From Styela clava (Eukaryota; Chordata; Ascidiacea; Stolidobranchia; Styelidae): a DNA stretch of 64,000 bases. The stretch spans positions 17,896,916-17,960,915 of the forward strand of contig NC_135258.1 in assembly GCF_964204865.1 (NCBI RefSeq), in the 5' to 3' direction. The position numbers were made by a program, and so were the translations under genes. The notes under the pieces are model-generated. The model did not search any database, was not told the origin of the DNA, and saw only the letters and a list, made by a program, of their open reading frames with translations. Position 1 is the first letter of the stretch. Each line of letters starts with the position of its first letter. Below, in pieces: positions 53,559-64,000 of this stretch.

Positions 53559-55385
53559 TCATGTGCAAATGTAAATATATAGAAAGTAAAAAATGTAAGA
53601 AACGAGTATTACAAATATACCCAATACAAGCATGAACTCTAGCATTAATTGCTTGATTTTAGGGTGCTGAGGACCTCCTTCAGTTGTATGATGTGAGGCG
53701 TCCTTATTTTTGTGTGGATATGGAATATCTGGGATATCTTTTCCGAGGAATTTGCACAATGGTTCCCACCCGCTTCCAACATTGAGAACTAGAAGCTTTT
53801 CCTTTGGAACGGAAGAAGTAACGTAACAGTTGTGTTGACGAAATTTACGCTTGAGTAGACCTGGATTTTTCGTCATAAACATAGGACTGCCGCCACCAAA
53901 GCAATAGAACCCTGAATAAATATGAATATAATTAAACATGAAATAAATTATTAGATGTAAAATATATAACTGCCTATAACACTACTCGAGTTATAGAAAT
54001 GAAATCGATCACAAAACTACGGCAAACAATAATAAAAAATAGTAAGCCTCATAAAATACCAGTATTGAAAAGACATGCAATGAAGAGCTCTCAGTCATCT
54101 GCTAAGGAAGTATTGACTACTTTGCCCATTTTACCACGTTTAATACATAAATTCTATACATTCATCACAAATGAAAACCATTGTTTCACCCAACATTTGA
54201 TTTCAAATAGGCATGCCAGCATCACAAAATAGATCTACATATTACAGGTTTCTACAGATCATTTTCAGGCGGACGAAGAAATGACCTACATTTTGTTAGA
54301 AAAGAGTTAGATATAGTATACTCTATACAGAATGATGACAATTTCCTATTCATCTACTCCGCTTTGTAAGGAATTAAACAATTGATTGTTGATTCCCTCA
54401 CAAATATTGTGAAGGTGACGATGTCGAACGTTTCCGTTTTAAATGAAAACCAGCATGCCTCTAAAGATGAATATTATTCAATCTCTGGGGCGATGAACTA
54501 TGTCTGACAATGTATTCCCTTCATAGCCACTGAGGCTAAGAGTCTAATTACATTGTGGCTCTCCTGTCATTGTTAGCCACTAATATATTTATTAAATTAA
54601 TTTTCAAAAGCGATCATGTTTTGTAAAATGCGCAGATGTGAGTGTGTGCGCGTGCCAGCCGCCAGTAACTAAACGTATAAGCAATTTATCGTACCAGCAG
54701 AACATTTCATTCGAACTATAGACTAGCTTTATCATTTTAAAATAGTACAGAAATTTCGCAAGTAATTCCCAATTTGGCTAAAAGATGCTATATTGTGAAA
54801 TTAGTTTAATTATACAGCAATACTATTGAAAAATATACATTAATATGAGATCTTTAACTTACAGACTCGCAAACCAGTTCCAAGAAATTTTCTTCCTGTT
54901 GGTGTCAAGAATATTAAAGGGTAGGAATATCTCAAAATCGCTGGAGTTTTATTCACCATTCCGAGTAAACTATTGTACCATTTATCTTCATCTCTTGTCG
55001 TCAAGATTACCTATAAATGTCACGATTTAAATTTATTTAAAACTACACTTCTTGTCGGAGACGACCATATGCGCGTATCTAAGTATCGAAATAGAGGTCA
55101 TCACGCATTAAATTTTATTTGAAACAAATTCACCTTTGCTTCTGGAACCGCACTCGATATGTCTTCCCAAAATGCAATTGCAGGTCCATCAATGATAGCG
55201 TCAACATCCTTTAATTCTTCGCGAATTTCATCGTCAGTAGTTGTCCCGTCAAATAACTTATTCCACAGCTCAGTAAATTCGAACAGTTGATAATCATAGT
55301 CATATACTTTGTACCCAAGTATTGTCAAAGCCTCCGCCAAACTTTTTGTGCCGGTTTTCCAGAAACCAGCACATATGATTTTCAT
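53559..55385 (-). CDS. Sulfotransferase-like protein (Sulfotransfer_4 type) with C-terminal membrane anchor
   Basis: Three minus-strand exons, 55385-55134 (84 codons), 55010-54863 and 53911-53559, join in frame into 250 residues. MKIICAGFWKTGTKSL at the N-terminus is the 5'-phosphosulfate loop of the PAPS-binding fold, near residues 7-15. TTRDEDKWYNSL (88-99), read just after the exon 1/2 join, is the 3'-phosphate block. TPTGRKF, FRQHN, VLNVGSGWEPLCKFLG and IPYPHKN are typical of the PF17784 group. The last 30 residues are hydrophobic (EFMLVLGIFVILVSYIFYF), probably a membrane segment. Splice sites are AAG|GTGAAT, TTTATAG, TCT|GTAAGT and TATTCAG. Substrate unknown; enzymatic activity is inferred from family only. 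The length is normal for the family and no frameshift is seen. Confidence 0.88.
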
Positions 55386-56936
55386 ATTAAACGCCTGGGC
55401 ACTGTATTCTAGTGAGCATTATCGAAAGATAATCGATGGCGCGAAAGACACAATGAAGGACTCGAAATGAAATTGAAAATATTAGATATGATTCGATTCT
55501 GTCTTCTGCCTGCGCAAACAGTATAAATGTAATGAATAATGACGGAAACTCAAAATGGTTAATTGTGCTTCTATTAATGGTATACATGTGATTTGATCAA
55601 TACTGGAATGAATTATTACAAATCCGGTTTGTTTTCTCCCTTATCTACAGTCTATTTGGACAAGAAACGCTTTACAGGGTAGATATAGGGAAACTGGGAT
55701 AATACAAAATAGCATTTACTGGGGTAACATTTTCCATGCATTCCAACATGGTCCGTATTTAAGCATGCTCGGCCAATAAACGACCTCCATCACAACAACA
55801 AATACGTAAGTGGATTAATTCGTATTTGTGTATCATGTGTTTTCTTTATTCCTAACTTTACTTTAAGCAAAACGACATCACGACCATAAATATATATAAA
55901 ATCGTGGCCGAGAAATTCACATACGTAGGTTGCAAATGCTTCGCTTGATGCGTTCGATGACGTAACTCCCTAATTATTACTGCACAGCAAGGCTCAAAAT
56001 TGCAACGCGTTTAATTATTTTTAAAGCTGTTTTTCGTCGGTGTAAAATTTCATTGGTCTATGGGTGCAAAAACCCATGCTTGTGCATGGGTACAATTGTC
56101 CGTGGTAGTTCATTAGTGCAAAGATAATAGAACCGAATTATTTTCACCAGAATTCGGCAGCTATATTTACATAAGTCAATATCTTCGTCTATCGTCCATC
56201 TTCAATACTAATGAACTAGAAAGTGACCACCGGCCTGTACGAACTATTACAAAGTATTTACCAAAAAAAAAAAAAATTTCTATAAAAATTTATCTTTATA
56301 ATTCTAGCGATCAGGTTTCGTAATTGTGGCCATAAGTATCAATTAATTTTCACTTATCGTGTAGAGATTAGCAACAAATCTGCGACGGAGCCGTATTCAG
56401 CACAGTTCAAAATCTGTACTAATGTTGTGGTATGTCATCGACCGAAAACAATCAAGTTGTGTATCGTAGGCGTAGCCACGGGGTGCCGATGGCTGTGGCT
56501 CAGAAAAAAAATCGAAAAACGTTTCCCTGAGAGCGATTTTGCAGCGGCATTTGCAGTGTTCCTTAAACTCGCCTGGCGTCTTTTGAATAGTGGCGTATCT
56601 AGAGTGTGGGAGACATGGCTCATGCTATGGGCGCCGTTTAGATGGGGCGCAAAATAATAAAAATAAGACCCGATTGAGAACACTGATGTGTTCATTTATT
56701 TATTTGACACGTAAGGTTAAATTTACAAACACCAAAACTCAGGATAAAAGTTTATATACCTGCAAATTGTTTGTTACCCTCAACTGCTTTTCATAATAAA
56801 ATACTTGTTTAAAAACAAGATTTATGAACAAAAAAATAGTAAAAACAACATAGAATGATTAGAAATATTGTTTTCTTTGATCTTATAGTCAGCATTCTGG
56901 CGTTGGCTTCTTCATTCTTGGTCTCTTCGGTTCGTT
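55386..56936. other. No gene recognised
   Basis: Upstream of the sulfotransferase-like gene. A decayed element-like stretch lies at 56470-56660 (GGCGTAGCCACGGGG and GGCGTATCTAGAGTGTGG). TTTATTTATT at 56696-56705 is AATAAA on the minus strand and could end the gene at 57422-56937. A near-palindromic GGTGCAAAAACCCATGCTTG stretch with CATGGG lies near 56065. Confidence 0.4.
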
Positions 56937-57422
56937 TTAGTTTTGACAACAGAGTACGAAACCAAGAAAATCATATAATGTTTCATCAGTTCTGATTCCC
57001 CAAGCGGGTGGCGAATGGAGGGCACCATGCAAAGCACATGTATTTGCTAAAAATTAAAATTGAGCTGCACTTTGGAATATGAAGTTAGAACATATTATCA
57101 TCATTTTGTTATTGTAGATTTTTGTCAAACATTCTATCTCCATTTACAGAAAAATTAAATGAACCTCTACAGATTGGAGGCTTTGATTTATATAAATGTT
57201 ATTGCTTTATCAAAACATCTATCAACTCACCATTGCCAATTTGAACCCATTCATTATGACGATCATTCGCAGCAACCCATGCATCACGGGCTATGATACC
57301 ATATATGGGTTCGTTGTTGTTGCAAATTTCACTTGCATGACACAATCTTCTGCCTTGATTTACACAATGCTGTTTTGACATATCATATGTGGCTGCCTTC
57401 CCAATGTATTGATATCGTGGAC
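56937..57422 (-). CDS. Tandem paralogue of the collagen-like gene (3' exons)
   Basis: Two minus-strand exons, 57422-57231 and 57046-56937, join in phase and end at a TAA. The first reads RYQYIGKAATYDMSKQHC, then GRRLCHASEIC, then DAWVAANDRHNEWVQIGNG. The second reads NTCALHGALHSPPAWGI and ends FLGFVLCCQN. These match position by position exons 2 and 3 of the gene at 59440-58190 (FC..EKKLC..NELC, HWVPVLDGSNKWMQAGD, TCHTHT, YVYCC). The intron between them has the same phase (one base before). A signal peptide and Gly-X-Y exon were not found between 57423 and 58189, a gap of only 770 bp that also holds a MITE, and the acceptor at 57423 is weak. So it is either 5'-truncated or uses an exon I could not see. 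Confidence 0.6.
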
Positions 57423-57808
57423 CTTTTTAATGAATGCGGCGGTAATTAAAATCATGAAATTTGACATTGAAATAATTAGGATTGGGTCACAAATGAAAAT
57501 GTTGAAAAAATTTATTGACCATTTTTCAAAATTGCCAATTCTCCTATCACGGTAAAAGCAGTTTTCAAATGAGCATACTTGAGCACTAAATCCAAACAAA
57601 ACTTACTTATAAATGATTGGACAAGCGACTAAAAAAGTAAAGCACATTTTCGTACAGGGAAAATGTAAATAACTTCTAATTTCACGTCGTGAAATATATA
57701 TCGTATTCTAAGCACGAATTCGTCGCGTCTTATGAGTGAGTAGTAGTTGAATTCAACTGAAACTAATCGAGACAAACACAATGGAGTACATGAAAGAATG
57801 TTACTATG

Positions 57809-57964
57809 ATTACATTACATTTGAATCGACGTACATTTGAACCCGTAATTTAAACCCATGACAATTGCACCTGCTTACCATAACCCGTGGATTTTAGCAC
57901 AATCATGTAGATTGAACCCGCGGATATACCGGTGCAAATGTATGGATTCAAATGTACGATCAGC
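57809..57964. mobile_element. MITE (TACATTTGAACCC family), copy 3, shortened
   Basis: ACATTTGAATCGACGTACAT at the left and ATTCAAATGTACGATC at the right are diverged family ends; CAATTGCACCTGC and ATTGAACCCGCGGATATACC lie inside. Flanks GTTACTATG on both sides (57800-57808, 57965-57973). About 50 bp shorter than the other copies. Confidence 0.75.
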
Positions 57965-58144
57965 GTTACTATGAATAAAATCATGGTTCGAACTTCAACT
58001 TCGGGTTTTGTCGATTTCAGAATCGGGTTTCAGAAGATTTACAGTCAGATGGATCATTTCTCTGACTCTCCATCAGTTGCTAGGAAGGGATTGGTTTTTA
58101 CTTAGAAATTGTAGAGTACTTTTATTACAATTAACACTACATGC

Positions 58145-58150
58145 TTTATT
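58145..58150 (-). terminator. AATAAA poly(A) signal, collagen-like gene
   Basis: TTTATT on + is AATAAA on the minus strand, 40 nt past the stop at 58192-58190. Confidence 0.55.
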
Positions 58151-58189
58151 TTATCGAATTAAGGTGAAAAACAAAAAAGCATATTTCGA

Positions 58190-59440
58190 TTAACCTGTAT
58201 ATTTCTCTCCACAACAATACACATAACCCTTATAAGGAGCTGGACTGTTGGAGGTTCCCCATGGCGCCATAATTCCTTCGACTGTTTCAGTGTGTGTGTG
58301 ACAGGTAAACCCTGAGTATCAAAGAATAATAGAAACGCTTAGCTGACCGTATTTTTCGAAATAAAGTTATTGCTAGATATACTTGCATGATCAGTCTTGC
58401 TAGCAACTGCTGTAATAGTTTCATTTATGACGAAATAATGAATTTTGCTTGACGTTACTTTTCACGTGTGGCAAATGCAAAATATTACACCATATTAAGT
58501 AATACGTTGCATATTTCGATTATGAATTCCCTCTCAACGATTTTGAAACCTTCAACAATATAGTAGTAGTTCCTTCCATATGGCATTAAAGCCGTGTATC
58601 TTGTACAAGGCCCTATTCGGAGCGAACGACGAATGTAAGCTTCACCGCATGCAGTTATTTTATTTTCAATTTTTTTCTAAAATTTAATGCATTTCAATAG
58701 CAAATATCTTCAAGTATATATATTTGAAACAACATTTCTGACAAAATAATTTGATTATAAAACAAACTTACCTCTAGAATCTCCAGCTTGCATCCATTTG
58801 TTTGATCCATCAAGCACTGGGACCCAGTGATCTCCTGGAATAGCATCGTGAATCATATGGCGTCCACCTCGGTTGCTGGGACACAGTTCGTTTGTTCTAC
58901 ATAGTTTCTTTTCTGTAACGTGACAGAAAGTTTTTGCGGTGTTCCAAGTTACCGTATGGCCCAGAAAGTGCATTACGGGTGTTGTTTCGTTCTTTTCAGG
59001 TGCAGGAATGACCTCAATCGTTTCTCCTGGTTCACCCTTAGCACCAGGTGGACCGTGTGGTCCTGGTGCACCCTGAAAATATATATTTTACCGTTAATTT
59101 TCTTTTGAATATCTGTGAATTACAGCATCATCTATTCTATAAACAACTACCTCATATGCCGTGCCGATTGCGAACTTAAATATTACGAAGTGAGGTATTT
59201 CAATATCAAATTCGTTTGCATCTTCTTATTTATGGATTAAATTGAAAAACTAAAAAAACGATCAACATCAACATTATAAAAAGTCACCTGTTTTCCAGGC
59301 TTCCCTGGTTCGTAACTATTCGTCCATCTTTTCCATTGCAAGCCATTTTCACACTCTGCCATTATGTTGCAATCCCCATATGATAACTTGATGTGTAACG
59401 CCAATATAGCGAAACAGCATAGATATTTCACGGTCGACAT
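58190..59440 (-). CDS. Secreted short collagen-like protein with cysteine-rich C-terminal domain
   Basis: Three minus-strand exons, 59440-59288 (51 codons), 59072-58772 and 58311-58190, give 191 residues. Residues 1-22 (KYLCCFAILALHIKLSYG) form a signal peptide. Eight Gly-X-Y triplets cover residues 46-69 across the first intron (PGKPGKQGAPGPHGPPG). The C-terminal domain has Cys at 101, 109, 115, 155 and a CC pair at 184-185, with a W-V-P-V-L-D-G-S-N-K-W core. The spacing recalls uncharacterised domains of secreted proteins (DUF7495-like); I cannot confirm that family. Splice sites are CAG|GTGACT, TTTTCAG|GGTGCA, AGAG|GTAAGT and ATACTCAG|GG. The collagen stretch is too short for a stable long triple helix, so it may trimerise an extracellular head domain. 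Function unknown. Confidence 0.85.
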
Positions 59441-60340
59441 TATAATTAATTTCGCTTAACGATAATTCTGCAATTACAAAACTGAATGCATACTTATTTT
59501 GTTACCATTACATTTTACGCACCAGATCTTCATTTTTGGAAAACAACTATACGGATTTTTTGAAATACTTGTTTCAGTAGAATTCGTCGAGTTTTAATCC
59601 AAATATAAAATCAAATTCTGATTGAAAAAATGGCGAGAATATTCAGACATTCTGTTATTGCTTATTTCTATCAGTAGATTAAAACTATGTTTTATGCAGA
59701 ACAATTTTCTAACAAAAGGTAATATATATTTTATAGCAGTGAAAGCGTTTCAATGAGACAACGTGTAATACAATATCCCAGCTATAATTACATTAGATTG
59801 AATAGCGTCAAAATCGAAGAGAAGCGATCTTCAAATATCAGTATTATTTAGTGAGCAATTTTAACAAACAGATTTCCCAGATGGACTGAAAGCGCTGAGC
59901 TTGGCAAGACATAAATTATAGTGTATAGAACTTCTTGTGTTGCCTTTCCAGCGGAGGAGAATATAGTATTACAGTGATAGAAAAGAGGTCATCATGTATG
60001 TTGTACACAATCAGACAGCAGCCTAATTTTAGCGCAGAAGAAACAAATTGTAAGTTGTTAAATGCTTAGCATCTAAAATAATCTAAGCCATCGCCATAAA
60101 CGTTTGTTACGTCTCAGTCCTAAATGAGCTAAATTTATATTCTATCATAACCAAAATAACCATTTTGAAGACTTGAAATCTTAATGTCTGTATCGTAACA
60201 AAAGCTATCAATAAGCTAATATTGTTCTATAGTTCTGCGTTACTCTACAAAGCTATTAAAATGCCCTTCATCTTGCAACAACAAGGGATTTTCAGTTTTA
60301 AGTGTAAAATAGATAAAGTGAAATCATATTGAGAAACATT
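59441..60340. other. Upstream of the collagen-like gene; nothing recognised
   Basis: AT-rich, with no ORF of note and no terminal repeats seen. The promoter of the collagen-like gene must lie here, but no element could be fixed. Confidence 0.4.
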
Positions 60341-61170
60341 AAACAAAGTATATTTCAAATATCCACCTATCCGACCATTTGAGAGTGGCATAAAACAATC
60401 AAAATGAAAACTATGACATTACATTGAGAAACATTACACAAAGTATATCTCAAATGTCCACCTATTCGACCACCTAAGTGTGGCATACAAAAAAATGAAA
60501 ATGAAAATTCTGAAATCATAACGAGAAACATCACACAAAATATATATCTCAAATGTCCACCTATCCGGCCATTTAAGTATGGCAAACAGAGAAATTAAAA
60601 TAAAACTCTGAAACCCTAACGACATACATTACGGAAAGTATATCTCAAATGTCCACATATCCGACCGCCTAAGTGTGGCATACAACTATTGAAACAAAAT
60701 TCTGAAATCATATTGAGTATTTACACAAAATATATCTGAAATGTCTCACTTACGTGTGTGAAATATGATTAAAATAAAAAATTTTGAAATGCTAATCATA
60801 TTTTGATGTTGTGAAAAATTGCTCAAAATTTGTCTCAAATGTCCTATCCGATGACTTGAGAGTGACAAATATTATAAGACAACATTTTGAAACTATATCG
60901 AGAAACAATACAGAAAATATGTCCCAAATTGTCATCTACTCAGCTACGAAAGTGTGTCTCGTAAATGCAAAATGATATTTTGGAATGGCTATAATATTTT
61001 TAAGAAGCATTCAAAAAAAATTTCAACCATCCGACCATTTCAGAAGGTATGTAATTAAAACACGAAATTCTGAAAAAATATCGAGAAACATTACACACAA
61101 TATATCCCAAATGTTAAATTTTGTGACGATTTAGTGAGGCCTCTAAACGCGAAACGAAGTTTTGCCATGT
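60340..61170. repeat. Satellite-like tandem array, ~96 bp monomer, 8-9 copies
   Basis: The core TCAAATGTCCACCTATCCGA followed by GTGTGGCATACAA-like and GAGAAACATTACACAAA stretches recurs with TCCAC at 60362, 60457, 60556 and 60652, and then in more decayed form to about 61170. The copies diverge progressively to the right. Minus frames here (SHSQMVG-type) come from the repeat. Confidence 0.85.
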
Positions 61171-62430
61171 CAATTAAAATGCTAAACATAAACCAATTAT
61201 AACTCAAATGTCATCAACATGGAATTATTGAACCCCAATATCAATTTAGAATCTTTGCTCAATTTATATAAAATATTTGCACCAACTCAGAATACAAAAA
61301 CATGCTTGGGATTCTAAATTTATAATTAAAAAGTAAAAATGTATGCTAAGTATGTGTATACGAATGTGAATATGCCCACTAGATTAAGTTGTTGAGGAGA
61401 GACAAAATTATGCTTACTGCCGTTTCATCTTTATGGATCATACAGAAATGTCTCTTAAAGCTTCTTAAATAAACTTCTCGCAAAATATACAAGGCCGGTA
61501 TTTTTCTTTTTGTCGTTTCTTTTCTGATTCGCGTTTATTTAGAAGCTTTTTTGGAATTGATTTACAGCCTTTTTCTTTTCTTGTATATATGGTTTTCTTT
61601 GAAATCACTTGCCTATTGAAAGTGATTCTGAAGATGGTGCGGTATAGTCTGTTGATTCATCTAAAAATTTGGTCAAAATTCATGCATAAGTCACAAAACA
61701 TCATCACAGTGTTTTGGTCCAATTCAGAATTACGGTACTCTTGATTGATCGAATAAACAAAATGTTTTAAATGGGAATTGCAATATTACTCAACCGGTGC
61801 ACTACAATTATTCGTAGATAGCTGCGCTATTTGTGATGGGCTACAAGTGACAATATGATTTGGTTTATTACCATTCATTGGTATCACTTTGAGATACCGT
61901 ATTTAATAAAAAAACAAACATAGCAAACTCTTTTAGTCACCTCCTGGCACAGCTTTCTCCGAATTACTACTCGCATTTCCGTCTGCCAAGTTCTGAAACG
62001 TAGGCCATCTCGTTGGAGAGTCACCTACATGTGAACAAAAAATACAGCCCAGTAAATAACTAGATAAGGATGGTAAAATAACACAGGGATATGTGCCAAA
62101 TCACAAAACAAAATTGCTAGCAATGCAATTCTTCAAACCTGTTTTCCGAAGATAAATATTCTAATCTAATATGAAGCGGTGTATTAGATAATTTTCTTTA
62201 TACCAAGCTATACAAACCTATACTGAGTGGCGTCAACCACTCGCTTCTCGTATCTCCTTCTGTTTCGAGAAAATATTGAATTTTCGCTATCTTCGTTTGT
62301 ATTGTCATCTGGATTTAGAAATCCTTCTGAATTACACACTCTTACAAACGCAAACCCAGTCGTAGCATTATTTTGATGGTCAGATCAGAACTACGACCAG
62401 TAAAAGCATAACAATATCAGTAGTCTATAT
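61171..62430. other. No gene recognised; one weak candidate exon
   Basis: On the minus strand at about 62029-61937, an acceptor-like ACATGTAG precedes an open stretch with SPTRWPTFQNLADGNASSNS and KAVPGG before a GGTGACT donor-like site. It could be a 5' exon of another gene of the collagen-like type, but there is no start and no partner exon. Confidence 0.25.
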
Positions 62431-62753
62431 CAGGGCTACTCAACTATTTTTATCGAAGGTCCGCATTCCGCAAACAAAACTTCAAAATTATTTGGGCAAG
62501 GTCTTTCCAGAAATGATATTTCGGCATCCTTAAACAGGCACTTCCTCGACCGACTAATGATTAGTAGCAAATTAAAATTGTTTATTATGGTGTTATAGTT
62601 CTTTTCGTATATATTCAAAACTATGAAAGTCATTTTATAATAGGAAATTCAAAAAGTGGGGCAAATGATCCAAAATAAATAGTTAGGTGCGGTCCAAATC
62701 CAATACTCGAAAGGTCCGGATTCGGACCGCGGTCCGCCAGTTGAGTAGCCCTG
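62431..62753. mobile_element. 323 bp hAT MITE
   Basis: CAGGGCTACTCAACTATTTT at the left and CCAGTTGAGTAGCCCTG at the right are inverted repeats, with GGTCCGCA/CGGTCCGCC subterminal. Flanks GTCTATAT (62423-62430) and GTTTATAT (62754-62761) match at seven of eight bases. Confidence 0.88.
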
Positions 62754-62761
62754 GTTTATAT

Positions 62762-64000
62762 TTTGATAATCTGGATTACGTGAAAAATATCAACACCAAA
62801 AATATAGTAACCCTAATATTAAAAATCGTTAAGATTAATCACCTTATCCGATGAGTGATGATTTCCAACAGCATTCCTCGGTGACGTTGAAAACCTTGTT
62901 TCAAGTTATTATGACTCGACTTCAACTCACTGGGTAATTGATAACACCTGACACTAAAGGCTTGGATCGCTTCTCCAAACACAACCTTTCTTTTCTATCT
63001 AAATTGCTGCAACCACGCACTCATGAAGATCCCAAACCCCTCACGGCGTCCAGGTTACTTGCGAACAAAACGGCAAACGTGGTAAAGTTCTCGGCGAACC
63101 CGACAGTTTTACTATTGCGACACAAAGCCTCTTTAGTACGGAGTTGTGAATTGAGGTCCTTTTCAGTTTATTGAGCTTATATTGCAAAACACTGAACGAA
63201 CGATCTTCATATTCTGCCTGTTTATTCTATCAAAATTATCAAACCCACCCTCCAAAAATCGTAAAGTCATATATATACCGAAAAATTAAAAGATTTTGCA
63301 TAAACAAAATGTCCACTCAATGTACGAGAATTATACCCGTTGATTCTAAACCAGCAGAACTACTGTCACCTCAAAGTTGGCGAAAACATGCAAATATTTC
63401 AAAGATATTGAAAGAACATACGACATACGTATCATTTTTGATACTGTTTTATCAGAGAAAAAGAGTATTCAGCAAAAAATCGCGAAACGTTTTAATTATG
63501 GAACGTGGAATATTTAAGCGGACAAGTAAATGTCTACCCAATTTTTCCGTCCACATAACTGTCGCTTTTTTAGCACGGTATGTCTATTTAACTACCGTAT
63601 TATATATATATATATATAACTTACCCCGATGCAAATTTTTGTCGACATCTTTTCTTGATATATTTTTACGATAAATGAAATTTATTTTCAAAGAACTGTA
63701 ATGTGAACCTAAACTCTATTCTTACAATATATATGATATATTTTATTGAACTGAAAGTATTTCTAATATAGGTATTTTCTCTCGTCTCCCTTTTTAAATA
63801 AATTTCTAAAACGTGAAAGTTTCTGACTTCTTTCGGTAACTTTATTTCATGAAATTTAGTAAAAGGATCTTTAATTTTTGTCCTTGATTTATTTTTTTTA
63901 ATTTGAAACTTTGAGAGCTATGTCGTACTATGTCATCTCTCCCATTTTTTATTCTTAAACTCCATTAACATATATTTTTGTGTTACATGAAACTTTATAC
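62762..64000. other. No gene recognised; TA microsatellite
   Basis: A TA run of about 18 bases lies at 63600-63619. A 167-codon + frame at 63171-63674 and a 78-codon + frame at 62938-63174 have no known domain and no supporting exon signals. Confidence 0.4.

Noticed and set aside
53999..54232. 77-codon + frame
   Set aside because: Lies in intron 2 of the sulfotransferase-like gene on the opposite strand and has no domain.
63171..63674. 167-codon + frame near the right end
   Set aside because: No domain, low-complexity ending in a TA run, no clear start context or neighbouring exon.

Overview
This is invertebrate animal DNA: AT-rich, with short spliced genes and a very heavy load of transposable elements. 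Gene content fits an invertebrate deuterostome, most likely an ascidian tunicate. That placement is inferred from the gene types (a Sulfotransfer_4-type sulfotransferase, short secreted collagen-like proteins) and the repeat style; nothing in the window proves the species.

Five host genes can be rebuilt exon by exon. (1) A five-exon DZF-domain gene of the ILF2/ILF3/ZFR family lies on + at 4893-8769. Its N-terminus is rich in W, G, N and Q where ZFR has zinc fingers, and its first intron is GC-AG. (2) Ribosomal protein eL32 (RPL32) lies on - at 12449-9830, convergent with the DZF gene, and gives a complete 136-residue protein. (3) A three-exon sulfotransferase-like gene lies on - at 55385-53559 (250 aa). 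(4) A three-exon secreted protein with a short collagen stretch and a cysteine-rich tail lies on - at 59440-58190 (191 aa). (5) Two exons of a diverged tandem paralogue of gene 4 lie just downstream, at 57422-56937. A possible terminal exon of an unknown gene lies at 13550-13372 (-).

Most of the rest is mobile DNA. At least ten elements have matching terminal inverted repeats and an 8-9 bp target-site duplication (TSD), so they are hAT-like or other 8-bp-TSD DNA transposons: 11065-11784, 15058-17228, 19079-19283, 20661-21767, 22337-22572, 38361-38563, 44118-46188, 50509-50738, 57809-57964 and 62431-62753. There are also tRNA-derived SINE copies, a LINE 3' tail, a long-terminal-repeat foldback element at 23643-25453, and a tandem ~0.6 kb repeat family (called F here).

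The centre of the window (26.6-50.9 kb) is one local amplification. A hAT element (called A here) inserted into a copy of F with TSD TGTTACGG, and the A+F unit was then multiplied in tandem to give four units. Later events changed single units: a 1.4 kb deletion in unit 2, a 3.7 kb block with inverted arms carrying THAP-domain exons and a YqaJ-type nuclease remnant in unit 3, a 2.07 kb hAT in the spacer after unit 3, and a 230 bp MITE in unit 4. Two unoccupied copies of the F target site survive in the same window (23594-23601 and 26048-26055), so the insertion can be read directly. Inside A, the transposase pieces are out of order, which points to a composite of two deletion derivatives.
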